Source: Gimesia aquarii
GTDB lineage: Bacteria; Planctomycetota; Planctomycetia; Planctomycetales; Planctomycetaceae
Direction: 5' to 3'
Assembly (NCBI RefSeq): GCF_007748175.1
Contig: NZ_CP037422.1
Span: forward strand, 5,596,334-5,660,333
DNA: 64,000 nt
Below are positions 9,884-17,546 of this stretch, piece by piece (positions within the stretch are counted from its first letter, which is position 1; each line of letters begins with the position of its first letter). Below the pieces are notes generated by a model that saw only the letters and a list, made by a program, of their open reading frames with translations, was not told where the DNA came from and searched no databases. A program made the position numbers and the translations under genes.

Positions 9884-10084
9884 ATGTCACACGTGGAAGA
9901 CCTTTGGGATGGATCGGAATATGCACAGAATTCATCGATGCAGTATCGACAGACCTTAGAAGCTCGAGAGCGTATTGACGTTAGTTTGTACAAACGGGTA
10001 CTCGATATCGGATGTGGAAACGGTGCCATCACCAAATATCTGAGTCAGCAAATACCCTCTAGCCAAGTCGTCGAGCAACAATAA
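9884..10084 (+). pseudogene. Class I SAM methyltransferase, truncated after motif I
   Basis: The frame from ATG 9884 has GGGAG about 8 bases upstream. It reads as the start of a small-molecule methyltransferase: MSHVEDLWDGSEYAQNSS, then the SAM-binding motif VLDIGCGNGAITKYLS at about residues 39-54. A full-length enzyme has about 250 residues. Here the frame leaves family-like sequence right after IPSSQVV, where an Asp-containing beta2 strand (GVD-like) is expected, and ends with E-Q-Q-stop. That ending lies wholly within the dispersed repeat at 10074. The gene was cut at that motif and cannot make an active enzyme. Confidence 0.75.
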
Positions 10085-10108
10085 ATGGACCTGACCCCTT
10101 TTTTCTTC
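10074..10108 (+). repeat. short dispersed repeat, copy 4 (junction of two gene fragments)
   Basis: AGCAACAATAAATGG then ACCTGACCCC and TTTTTTCTTC. The left half matches 1446-1468 and the right half matches 1933-1950 (one change). A truncated plus-strand methyltransferase ends on its left; a truncated minus-strand COG0523 fragment ends on its right. Confidence 0.65.
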
Positions 10109-10248
10109 TCGATACTCTGCAAATCCTTGCCGATTCGAAGGTCTTTCAGGAAGTTTGCTGCATCGACCACGGTGACCATTGTGTCTGAAGCCGCGAGGTC
10201 CGACAGCGCCTGCCTTTCCTGAATCACGAATGGGTAGGGGGCCGCCAT
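10103..10248 (-). pseudogene. ZigA/COG0523 GTPase internal fragment
   Basis: The minus strand encodes [20 protein letters not shown] followed by LKDLRIGKDLQS, matching the block at about residues 130-160 of the ZigA-type protein encoded at 14263-15507 ([29 protein letters not shown]). No P-loop, CxCC, NKxD or C-terminal domain accompanies it. It starts just downstream of the stop of the COG0523 gene at 10267 and is cut at the repeat at 10074-10108. It differs at many positions from the intact zigA-like gene, so it is the relic of a third paralogue, not a recent copy. Confidence 0.7.
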
Positions 10249-10266
10249 CGGAGCTAAGCATAACCC

Positions 10267-11490
10267 TCAATGCTCTAATCTGGCGTAGTTTTCAGGCCAA
10301 GGATCAGGAAATGATCCACCAGATCTCCAATGTTCGATTTCGTCTTCATCCAGAAAGCAGCGCTTAAGCGACTCAGCAAACCAATCAACCTGAGCTTTGT
10401 CACCAATGACAGTCAGGTGGCAGTGACGATCACCAAAACGTCCTGTCTCCTTTGCCAGTCTCTTCCTCAGCGCCTCAAGTTCCATTTCATCAAAACGATG
10501 ATCTTCTTCTTCAAGGACTGCCGCACGCCAGTATCCAATTAATTCCAGATTGATCCCACCGGCCGCCTGGTTCCAGAGTAGCGACAAGTTGTCACGGCTC
10601 GCGAGATAAAAAAATCCCTTGCTTCGGTAGATGTTTTGGCCGAGATGTTGATTGCAAACATCCCACAAACGCTGAGGATGAAACGGACGATCATCTTTAA
10701 TGGCTCTGGTTACCAGATTATAGGGCCGATCGTCCTGGCACTCTAATTCGAGGGCTGGTTTCAGCTCTTTGATTAACTGTGCCACTCGATGATAGTCGTA
10801 CTCAGTCATCGCCAGTACTTCATCAAGGGGAAGGTTACCCCAAGGTACAGAAACGACAGGCACCAAAGGGTTCAGTTCGTGAATGGTCCTGGCGATGGTG
10901 TTTATTTTACTTTCAGCAATTCGGTCGACCTTGGTCAGCATCAGGTGACTGCAGAACATAATTTGTTCCACCAGTAAATTCGTCGTATCCCTCTGCTGAT
11001 TCTTTAGATTGCGTTGCATGATAGGAACAAGCTCTTGTCCGCAGTCGTAGTCCTGATCAATCATCGCGCTGTCGACCAGTGTCAGTACGCCTATAAGCTT
11101 GAACTGTGGCTGTGTACTAAAAAACTCGATAAGCGGCATCGGGTGACAGCTTCCCGATGTCTCAATGATCAGCAATTCCAAGGGGCTATTTGATACCATT
11201 CGCTCCAGTGCATGACGAAGCTTGTTGATCCCTTGATTGCTACTTAGAACATGAGAATGAATGGATTCAAAATTGCAGGCATCCTTTTCGAAAAATTCCC
11301 GCTGAGCGACAAGCAGGCCATCGACATCCAACTCACTCATGTCATTGACCACGACCCCAACAGAAAGATTTCTCTTGAAAGACTGAACAAGCAGGCTTGT
11401 CAAAAGGGTTGTTTTACCTGAACCAAGGAATCCATTGATAATGAGAACCGGAACCTTCATCGTTGGGTCGATTGACGCTTTCTCTTTCAT
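10267..11490 (-). CDS. COG0523 (CobW/ZigA family) GTPase lacking the CxCC motif
   Basis: 407 residues from ATG 11490 with GGAG about 8 bases upstream. A GTG three codons earlier is less likely. P-loop INGFLGSGKTTLL at about residues 17-29, NDMSELDVDG, IIETSG (switch II/Walker B), LTKVDR (NKxD-like), and a CobW C-terminal domain with DDRPFHPQRLWDV and RSKGFFYLASRD. Where ZigA-type proteins have the metal-binding C-x-C-C (TNGCICC), this protein has FESIHSHVLSSNQG, with His residues but no Cys. The family inserts or buffers metals, often zinc, using GTP. Loss of CxCC suggests changed metal handling or a regulatory partner role. Last gene of the six-gene operon, about 70 bases behind its neighbour. 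Confidence 0.85.
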   Translation of the reverse strand: MKEKASIDPTMKVPVLIINGFLGSGKTTLLTSLLVQSFKRNLSVGVVVNDMSELDVDGLLVAQREFFEKDACNFESIHSHVLSSNQGINKLRHALERMVSNSPLELLIIETSGSCHPMPLIEFFSTQPQFKLIGVLTLVDSAMIDQDYDCGQELVPIMQRNLKNQQRDTTNLLVEQIMFCSHLMLTKVDRIAESKINTIARTIHELNPLVPVVSVPWGNLPLDEVLAMTEYDYHRVAQLIKELKPALELECQDDRPYNLVTRAIKDDRPFHPQRLWDVCNQHLGQNIYRSKGFFYLASRDNLSLLWNQAAGGINLELIGYWRAAVLEEEDHRFDEMELEALRKRLAKETGRFGDRHCHLTVIGDKAQVDWFAESLKRCFLDEDEIEHWRSGGSFPDPWPENYARLEH

Positions 11491-11560
11491 GAGTCTCACT
11501 CCGTCCTGCGTTTGTTGGCGGATTCAATTTTGAAGTGCACGGTGACGGATCGTTTTTTCA

Positions 11561-12217
11561 TTACTTCTCAGTTGAAATTGTGAATGGCTTGAGTGCTAAT
11601 GATAACGGTTGGTTTTGATGCTCCCAACCTTGACGGCCGAGAAAGCGCCATGCGGCCGCCATCTTCTCGGCACGGACGAACGGCCGTAGCCAATCATCCA
11701 CGCATTCCCTCCGATAAGCGAGGCCAACGGTGGAGCGCACCCGGGTTTCATAGTTGGCAATCCAGAGTAAACATGATTTCCAGAGTTCGCGAGCACGCTG
11801 CCACTGCGGTCTGCCTCGTGGCCTAGTAAAGACCGGTAGTTCGTCGGGCCAGTGAATTGCCAGTGAGAGTGACTCGACAGGAGCCCATTGAGGACAAAAG
11901 TCGAAACGGTTGAGATAGAGGCCTCCCAGTTCACGTTGTCCGAAGAACATGCCGAAGCCCCATAATGAGACGTGCAACTGATCCTGATCGAGTCGATAAC
12001 ACGTGGACCGATCGTCGGTGCTGCGATCTCGATGGCGTTCAAAACCAAACCCCATCAGTAGATTTTCATCGGGGTGCTCTATATCCCTTCCCCAACACCA
12101 GAGCTGTTGTTCCATCAGCTTTCCGCCAAATCTGCGTACCGGCTGAGGCATGCACCATCCTTGGCGCGTGCGCGCTAGTGCTGGGCGGCGATGTCTCGCT
12201 GGTGCGGAATTAGTCAT
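11561..12217 (-). CDS. Unrecognised protein, second of a tandem paralogous pair in the COG0523 operon
   Basis: 218 residues; ATG at 12217 preceded by GGGAG at about 8 bases. No known family is recognised. The protein is Trp- and Arg-rich with no signal peptide or membrane helix, so probably cytosolic. From about residue 37 it aligns with the product of 12239-12844: QQLWCWGRD, an N-x-L-x3-GF-x-R block, WGFGMFFG, GGLYLNRFDF, LLWIANYE, GLAYRREC and EKMAAAWRFLG. The basic N-terminal 35 residues are unique. The strict conservation of W-C-W-G-R-D and YRR between diverged copies suggests a shared fold or site. Its position between a two-helix membrane protein and a COG0523 GTPase suggests a role in metal delivery; this is inference from context. 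Confidence 0.7.
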   Translation of the reverse strand: MTNSAPARHRRPALARTRQGWCMPQPVRRFGGKLMEQQLWCWGRDIEHPDENLLMGFGFERHRDRSTDDRSTCYRLDQDQLHVSLWGFGMFFGQRELGGLYLNRFDFCPQWAPVESLSLAIHWPDELPVFTRPRGRPQWQRARELWKSCLLWIANYETRVRSTVGLAYRRECVDDWLRPFVRAEKMAAAWRFLGRQGWEHQNQPLSLALKPFTISTEK

Positions 12218-12238
12218 TAGCTAGACTCCCAGGGGGCC

Positions 12239-12844
12239 TCATCTTGGAAATAACATCTGGAAATCCTCAGAGATCTCGACGCCGAGCAATTGCCACGCGG
12301 GAGCCATCTCCTCTACCGGTATGACTGGTTGCTTGACATTGTCCCACTCGGCCAACGTCGATCGGCGATACTCGATTCCCAAAAGCTCTACAATGTTTGA
12401 TTCGTAAGTTCGTATCCAATCGATCAAATCCAAGGTCAAGGACACACAGCAATTTCGCTGAGACTCCGTAGGTACGCTTAACTTCGGCAAGTCCTCACTG
12501 GACCAGGGTGGGCATTCTAGTCTCGCGTCTGTTGTGAATTTTGGCCGAAACTTGAAACGAGGCAGGAAGACACCGCCTCGCTGAGAATCTCCATAGAACA
12601 CTCCAAACCCACGTAAAACAACACGTCGACCTTGCGGCAGTTCCAGGGTATACACGCTGGAACATTTTTTGCGATGGGCGGGTGGCTCAATGCGAGTAAA
12701 GCCCACCTCGAGTAGCCAATTGCCCTCGGCACGAAGAACGTCGCGTCCCCAGCACCAGACCTGCTGGCTCAGCAGACCCACTGCATGTTTAATGAATTCT
12801 GCTTCACTTCGTTTGTGATGATTCACTTGACGTGCAACCGACAT
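12239..12844 (-). CDS. Unrecognised protein, first of a tandem paralogous pair in the COG0523 operon
   Basis: 201 residues; ATG one base after the TGA of the upstream gene, so translation is coupled. It aligns with its downstream neighbour: QQVWCWGRD near residue 27, NWLLEVGFTR, a Y-x-L strand, LRGFGVFYG, GGVFLPRFKFRP, DWIRTYESN, GIEYRRST, EEMAPAWQLLG. Pairwise identity by eye is roughly one third. Predicted soluble; no cofactor motif recognised. Conserved Trp, Cys, Arg and Tyr residues might form a binding site. The gene pair is probably an old duplication, and both copies stay in frame, so both are likely in use. Confidence 0.7.
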   Translation of the reverse strand: MSVARQVNHHKRSEAEFIKHAVGLLSQQVWCWGRDVLRAEGNWLLEVGFTRIEPPAHRKKCSSVYTLELPQGRRVVLRGFGVFYGDSQRGGVFLPRFKFRPKFTTDARLECPPWSSEDLPKLSVPTESQRNCCVSLTLDLIDWIRTYESNIVELLGIEYRRSTLAEWDNVKQPVIPVEEMAPAWQLLGVEISEDFQMLFPR

Positions 12845-12845
12845 C

Positions 12846-13139
12846 TCAATCAGCCTCGGCAGTGGTAATCGCTGCGATGTTTGCTAATAACCAGGCAGAC
12901 GCAGCAGCCAACTGCAACCAATCCCCATTAGAGCTGATTCCGTAAGTCAGCACACTGGCAATCCAACAAAGGCTGGCAACCGTTTGCCCGAGCCACTCAA
13001 TTCGTAGCGCTCGTGCCAGTCGGCTTTTCCCCGCGCCAGACGCGATCTCCCTGCTGTTGGTTCCATTCATCGTGTTCGCCCCACTCGGAGGCGCGGCGGG
13101 AGCCCGTACGGTGGCCCCTTCGTCATAACCTGTCAACAT
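12846..13139 (-). CDS. Small two-helix membrane protein
   Basis: 97 residues from ATG 13139, overlapping the stop of the upstream FAD oxidoreductase (ATGTTGA). The first 40 residues are Ala/Pro/Gly-rich and polar. Then come two hydrophobic segments, TVASLCWIASVLTYGI and LAAASAWLLANIAAITT, separated by a short NGDW loop. No family recognised. Tight overlap at both ends ties it to the operon; it may anchor a partner at the membrane. Confidence 0.6.
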   Translation of the reverse strand: MLTGYDEGATVRAPAAPPSGANTMNGTNSREIASGAGKSRLARALRIEWLGQTVASLCWIASVLTYGISSNGDWLQLAAASAWLLANIAAITTAEAD

Positions 13140-14263
13140 ACCTCGCACTCCTCCCCACAACATGAGAGATCATCTAAATACATCCCCCATTGGCGATACT
13201 TTTCTAACTCTTCCGCCGGTAGTCCCAGCGAGCTGGCGATTGCTTTGGCAACGACAGCGAAACGCTGGCGATACTTGTAGATAAAGCAAAAGACGTGATT
13301 GTCATGTCGAACAGCGGGGCCGCAGAGGAACATCCCCGGTACGACAGTCGACTCATCCTGCTCACTCAGCAATGGATATCCATCGTCGCGTCGCTCGAAC
13401 AAGTCCGCGACCAGCTTGTGACTTCCTGCAAACCCACCTGCCAAAAGCGGCGGAACACTTGTTTGAAACCGACTTCCATCCTGCGCTGTGACTTCATACT
13501 GTTTACCCACACGAGTCACCGATTTGATCGGCGTTTGTGGAAACAACTCCACGTAGTCTTCAAACCATTCTTCTCGCATTCGTTCGCGCGAATATGTAGA
13601 GAGCGCAACACTGGGATCGGAACGTTCGTCTTTCCACGGACAGTCTTTGTCGAACAAACGAACTCGTTTGTCATAAAACGCCAGGTGATAAGCTGCATCA
13701 ACGCCACTCTCATAACCACCGATAATGATGAAGTCGTCTCCCTCAAGATCTTCATAGCTGGCAATTGTCGCAGTGTGTTGACAGAGTTCACTGCCAACGA
13801 ACCCATTCAAGCGTGGATATTGGTATTCGCCCGCGGCCCAAATCACATGCTTGGCCCGCAAGGTTTCGTCAGCTGTCTCAATGTGAAAGTCTTCACCGGC
13901 TTTCCTGATCCGCTTGACCTCGGTTTTCTCTTGGATCGGTACCTCGAAAAACTTAGCAACTCCTCGTAAATGCGACGCGTATTCGCGACCCGTAGGATGC
14001 TCAACCTCCATGCTGAACGCGGGCGAAACACCAATCGCGATCGAGTTCAGATCGAGCATGCCAATCGAATTGCTCGGAAAAGAGGGGGTGATGAATCGAG
14101 TCTCGTCCGGCCATGAGGCAAACGACGCTCCAACCCTGTGTCGCTCGAGTACCACGAAATTCTCAGTGCCCGCATGCATCAGGGCTATCGCCACTCCCAC
14201 ACCCGCAGCACCACCTCCAACGACAACGACATCGTAAAGTTTTACCTTAACTGAAGTTGTCAT
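13133..14263 (-). CDS. FAD-dependent NAD(P)-binding oxidoreductase with Cys-rich C-terminus
   Basis: 376 residues. N-terminal FAD-binding Rossmann motif VVVGGGAAGVGVAIAL with an Asp/Glu-type strand end (LERHRVG). A second dinucleotide motif IIGGYESGVDAAYHLA lies at about residue 178; an FLCGPAVRHD block for FAD lies near residue 316. Overall like CzcO/Trx-reductase-type flavoproteins. The protein ends with CCGEECEVC, four cysteines in nine residues, after a helical extension. This could bind metal or be redox-active. The start codon overlaps the stop of the zigA-like gene as ATGA. Members of this group sit beside COG0523 genes in other bacteria to my knowledge, but substrate is unknown. A metal-coupled thiol redox role is inferred. 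Confidence 0.85.
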   Translation of the reverse strand: MTTSVKVKLYDVVVVGGGAAGVGVAIALMHAGTENFVVLERHRVGASFASWPDETRFITPSFPSNSIGMLDLNSIAIGVSPAFSMEVEHPTGREYASHLRGVAKFFEVPIQEKTEVKRIRKAGEDFHIETADETLRAKHVIWAAGEYQYPRLNGFVGSELCQHTATIASYEDLEGDDFIIIGGYESGVDAAYHLAFYDKRVRLFDKDCPWKDERSDPSVALSTYSRERMREEWFEDYVELFPQTPIKSVTRVGKQYEVTAQDGSRFQTSVPPLLAGGFAGSHKLVADLFERRDDGYPLLSEQDESTVVPGMFLCGPAVRHDNHVFCFIYKYRQRFAVVAKAIASSLGLPAEELEKYRQWGMYLDDLSCCGEECEVC

Positions 14264-15507
14264 CAGTCGACCTCCTCGATTTCGAGTTCGATTTGAGGTA
14301 AAGGATCTTCCAGGTCGGACCAGGCATCGGGACCCAGTTCGAATTCAGTATCTGTCAGCAAACACCGATCAAGGATCCTTTCGATACGTTCCTGATCCAG
14401 TCCTTGCCCGATAAACACCAGTTTCTGATGTCGGTCTCCATATTCACCGAGAAACCTCGAGTGAATCTCCGCAATTTCTTCTTCGTCGCTCGGCCATTCC
14501 TCCTCGGGAGCGGATGCCCACCAGAATCCAATCGGATTCAGGCGAATTGAACAACCCGCCTGTGACCAGTCGTAGGCCCAGTCATGGCGCGATGCGATCC
14601 ACATCAACCCCTTACTCCGCAGAATACCGTCGAACAAGCCATCATCGAGATTGTCATCGAGGACGTCGTTTAATCGCTTGGGATGAAAGGGCCGGTCACG
14701 ATGGTAAACAAAGCTGGATATCCCGTACTCTTCTGTCTCGGTTTGCTCCTCTCCCCGTGGCACTGCCAGCCACTCCGGCATTTCTTCTGCTTCCGACAAC
14801 TGAAAACGGCCTGTGCCCAGAATTGCAGACAGAGGAACACGGCTTTCTGTGGTGTGCAGAATCTCAGAGTTCGGATTGAGTCGCCGGATAATCTGGTCCA
14901 GTTGCTCCAGTTCATACGGCGAGACGAGATCGGTTTTGTTAATGATGATCACATTGGCGAATTCAACCTGATCGACCAATAAATCAACGATATTGCGATC
15001 ATCTTCTTCACTCAGGCCGATACGACGATCCGTCAGATCATCCCAGGAGCCGAAATCCTTCATGAAGCTTCCAGCATCAACAACGGTCACCATCGTGTCC
15101 AGTTCGGCGAGCTGAGACAAACTGTTTCCCTCTACGTCCTCAAACGTGAATGTTTCGGCGACCGGCATTGGTTCGCTGATTCCAGTCGATTCGATCAGCA
15201 GGTAGTCGAACCTCCCCTCACTGGCCAACCGACTCACTTCGAGCAGCAGATCTTCTCGCAAAGTGCAGCAGATACAACCGTTTGTCATCTCGACAAGTTG
15301 TTCTTCCGTTCGAGAGAGATCCGCACCGCCATCGCGTACCAAGGCTGCGTCGATGTTGACCTCGCTCATGTCATTGACGATCACGGCGATACGCATTTTT
15401 TCGCGGTTCGCCAGAATGTGATTCAGTAGTGTCGTCTTGCCAGCGCCGAGGAAACCGCTCAGCACGGTAACTGGTAAGTGGGATCGTGGCGATTCTTTCT
15501 TCTGCAT
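14263..15507 (-). CDS. zigA: ZigA-type COG0523 GTPase (zinc metallochaperone family)
   Basis: 414 residues from ATG 15507 with GGAG 7 bases upstream. The open frame continues 32 codons further without homology. P-loop [23 protein letters not shown], the metal-binding [14 protein letters not shown] (CxCC), [18 protein letters not shown] (switch II), IINKTDLV (NKxD), and the CobW C-terminal domain with [25 protein letters not shown] and WWASAPEE. The C-terminus is acidic (IELEIEEVD). ZigA proteins use GTP to deliver zinc under zinc limitation. This is the first gene of the six-gene operon and lies about 120 bases behind a promoter with an inverted-repeat operator. The assignment to zinc rests on family knowledge, not on direct evidence here. 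Confidence 0.88.
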   Translation of the reverse strand: MQKKESPRSHLPVTVLSGFLGAGKTTLLNHILANREKMRIAVIVNDMSEVNIDAALVRDGGADLSRTEEQLVEMTNGCICCTLREDLLLEVSRLASEGRFDYLLIESTGISEPMPVAETFTFEDVEGNSLSQLAELDTMVTVVDAGSFMKDFGSWDDLTDRRIGLSEEDDRNIVDLLVDQVEFANVIIINKTDLVSPYELEQLDQIIRRLNPNSEILHTTESRVPLSAILGTGRFQLSEAEEMPEWLAVPRGEEQTETEEYGISSFVYHRDRPFHPKRLNDVLDDNLDDGLFDGILRSKGLMWIASRHDWAYDWSQAGCSIRLNPIGFWWASAPEEEWPSDEEEIAEIHSRFLGEYGDRHQKLVFIGQGLDQERIERILDRCLLTDTEFELGPDAWSDLEDPLPQIELEIEEVD

Positions 15508-15633
15508 AGGTAACTCCAACGCTCGGTTCGTGACGGGAGAAGGGCCTTCTGAGAAATGAGCAATTCCGAAATGGGTTTCGGTTGAATCGCCATCGGCTGG
15601 CAATCGCTCAGCACCTTCCCCGTCTGTTTTTAA

Positions 15634-15666
15634 TGCAATTATAAGTCAAATGCAATTTAATTGCAA
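15634..15666 (-). promoter_or_regulatory. Promoter with 7-1-7 inverted-repeat operator for the zigA operon
   Basis: On the minus strand: TTGCAA (15666-15661) as -35, a 17-base spacer, and a perfect TATAAT (15643-15638) as -10. Between them and overlapping the -35 is the perfect inverted repeat TGCAATT-A-AATTGCA (15651-15665), a 7-1-7 geometry like Fur/Zur-family boxes. A further TGCAATT half site lies at 15634-15640. The placement is that of a classic repressor site. Zur as regulator is inferred from the zigA-type gene downstream. Confidence 0.6.
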
Positions 15667-15997
15667 GTAAGGGCGGTTAAAATTGCGATCAGGCCACTGA
15701 AGGATCTCTTTTGGGCATAGCCTGCCGTTTGAGTGCTCTTGAAGCAGTGAGCTGGATTTGAGAGGCTGAACAAAAGGCAGTTGGCCTGAAGCATACATAG
15801 TGAGTGTTACTGGAGCGTTAAGATGAATTGGAGCCTCTATTCTGTTCGCATATCTCGTCAAATGCGGGACAGCCAAATCAAACAAACAATACACAGCTTA
15901 AACTCGAAATCATCCCGATACACTCCGAAGTAGTTGCTTTTCTGAATCTGAATATAATTCAGAGATAGCTTATCTTTGATTGGGATAACTGATTCAT
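15667..15997. other. Intergenic, nothing recognised
   Basis: A minus-strand frame of 82 codons crosses this region and the zigA promoter but lacks a ribosome-binding site and family-like sequence. No other structure was seen. Confidence 0.4.
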
Positions 15998-16576
15998 TCA
16001 GGTCTCAATGGGTTTTGTCGGATAGAGCCAACTTTTCAATAACCAACTTAATACGGGAATCATTACCCAGGTCATGAGAGGAACGGTAATTGTTGTCGTG
16101 ATGGCACTACCAATGAGAAAATGCAACTCGCTGGTGACAGGGCGTATTAGATTGACGATAGGAATCACGGTCATATATACGGCAATCCAAACGATAATTG
16201 CCATTTTGTATTTGGGGGGATGCTGAGAAAGATGTTGCTCATCATGATGAGTGAATTCAAACCATGTTTCCAAACCGGCATTATGTTCAATCGCTGGCGG
16301 GACATGTTCGAGTGCATGTAAGCGTGAGACCCAATGTTCTCGTTCGGGTGAGCTTTTCCATGCCTCCAAATTTTCTAATTGATCAAATCGAATCACAATT
16401 TGATATGTTGGTTTCAGACGAGATTCCTGTTTGAGAACAGTCGTTCCCATGTGACCTGGAAATTTTAACGATGCCTGGATTGTGCTGGTTAAGGTCTGTT
16501 CCCATTCTTTTTCATTTCCTGCAGCAGGATGGGCTGTCACAACCATGGTGATGGGATCTGTATTGATGGAATTCAT
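15998..16576 (-). CDS. Antibiotic-biosynthesis-monooxygenase (ABM) domain protein with C-terminal membrane helices
   Basis: 192 residues. Residues about 8-100 form an ABM-like ferredoxin fold (VVTAHPAAGNEKEWEQTL, FPGHMGTTVLK, YQIVIRFDQLENLEAWKSS). The second half has two hydrophobic segments, MAIIVWIAVYMTVIPIVNLI and a segment from IGSAITTTITVPLMTW into VMIPVLSWLL. This matches the COG3224 arrangement of ABM domain plus membrane anchor. Family members are heme-degrading or quinol monooxygenase-like, or of unknown role. Stands alone; not part of the zigA operon as far as can be seen. Confidence 0.8.
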   Translation of the reverse strand: MNSINTDPITMVVTAHPAAGNEKEWEQTLTSTIQASLKFPGHMGTTVLKQESRLKPTYQIVIRFDQLENLEAWKSSPEREHWVSRLHALEHVPPAIEHNAGLETWFEFTHHDEQHLSQHPPKYKMAIIVWIAVYMTVIPIVNLIRPVTSELHFLIGSAITTTITVPLMTWVMIPVLSWLLKSWLYPTKPIET

Positions 16577-16943
16577 ACAGTGAATACTTTCTGAAGTAGT
16601 TCAAGTGCTTCGAAATATTAAAATCAGCACAAAATTTGAAGAGTGGAAATTTTTAATATAAATGTACTCATATTACCGGCTCATTATATTACAAATGGCA
16701 GATTTCAAAAGAGTGTCGTTGTAAAATAAAACACTTACTAATCTTACGAGCGTCGCTTATTTTGTTTTCAGATCATTGAGATAATTCGGTTTGAAATTTC
16801 ATCTATACAACAATGAAATTATCTGATAATGAATCGCCACTTTCCCGATACTTTTACAGGCGGTGCTTGTTTAATCACTGCTTCTCTGATCTAACAACCG
16901 GGATTGTAAAAAGTGCAAAGGTTGGGTGAAAGGATTCACACAA
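16577..16943. other. Divergent intergenic region
   Basis: AT-rich region between two divergent genes. It should hold both promoters; no pair of boxes is convincing by eye. Confidence 0.35.
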
Positions 16944-17546
16944 ATGGACTACTTGACATATAAGAAAATGTTTTCGCTTTTGTTGCTCTGTTTAGTGCAA
17001 GTGGGCTGCAGTTCCATGAATCATACTCAGGCAGGTGCAGCAAACGGAGCAGGGATCGGTGCGGTGACTGGAGCGATTATTGGCAGTCATTCTGGTAATG
17101 GAGGCGCTGGTGCCTTAATTGGCGCAGCTACTGGTGGACTCGCGGGTAGTTTGATTGGAAATGCAGAGGATGCAAGAGAAGAACGTGATGTTGCCATTGC
17201 GCAGGCAAACCATGAGCGTATGGCGCGGTCGGCAATAAAAAATAGCGATGTGATTCACATGTCTCACAACGGTGTGAGCGATTCTGTTATTATTGGCGCC
17301 ATTCAGAGTCGGGGAGGTGCCTTCGATCTAAGTCCTCAAACAATCATCTCACTGAAACAACAGGGAATTAGTGATCAGTTGATTGAATTTATGCAAAAAC
17401 ATAATTATGTTGCCGGAACTGAGCCGGTCATTGTGAAACAGAGACCAGCGACCGTCGTAACATCACCGTCTGTCGTCTATGTGACTCCACGCCCAAGGCC
17501 TCGATTCAGGCCTCGAACAGGAATTCATGGCCACTTTCATTTTTGA
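16944..17546 (+). CDS. Glycine-zipper lipoprotein
   Basis: 200 residues from ATG 16944, with AAAGGAT about 9 bases upstream. An in-frame GTG at 16926 lies before this site. Signal peptide LLLLCLVQVGC with the lipobox Cys at about residue 22. Residues 30-70 are a glycine zipper (GAGIGAVTGAIIG, GALIGAATGGLAGSLIGN). Then comes a short helical repeat (SDVIHMSHNGVSDSVIIGAI and SPQTIISLKQQGISDQLIEF) common in planctomycete envelope lipoproteins. The tail is Pro/Arg-rich. Probably an outer-envelope structural protein. Its 3' end overlaps the convergent kinase gene by 10 bases. Confidence 0.8.
   Translation: MDYLTYKKMFSLLLLCLVQVGCSSMNHTQAGAANGAGIGAVTGAIIGSHSGNGGAGALIGAATGGLAGSLIGNAEDAREERDVAIAQANHERMARSAIKNSDVIHMSHNGVSDSVIIGAIQSRGGAFDLSPQTIISLKQQGISDQLIEFMQKHNYVAGTEPVIVKQRPATVVTSPSVVYVTPRPRPRFRPRTGIHGHFHF

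Noticed and set aside
13295-13969. 224-codon plus-strand frame within the FAD oxidoreductase gene
   Set aside because: Antisense shadow of a strongly recognisable minus-strand gene.
15646-15894. 82-codon minus-strand frame upstream of zigA
   Set aside because: It spans the promoter and operator, lacks a ribosome-binding site and has no family-like sequence.
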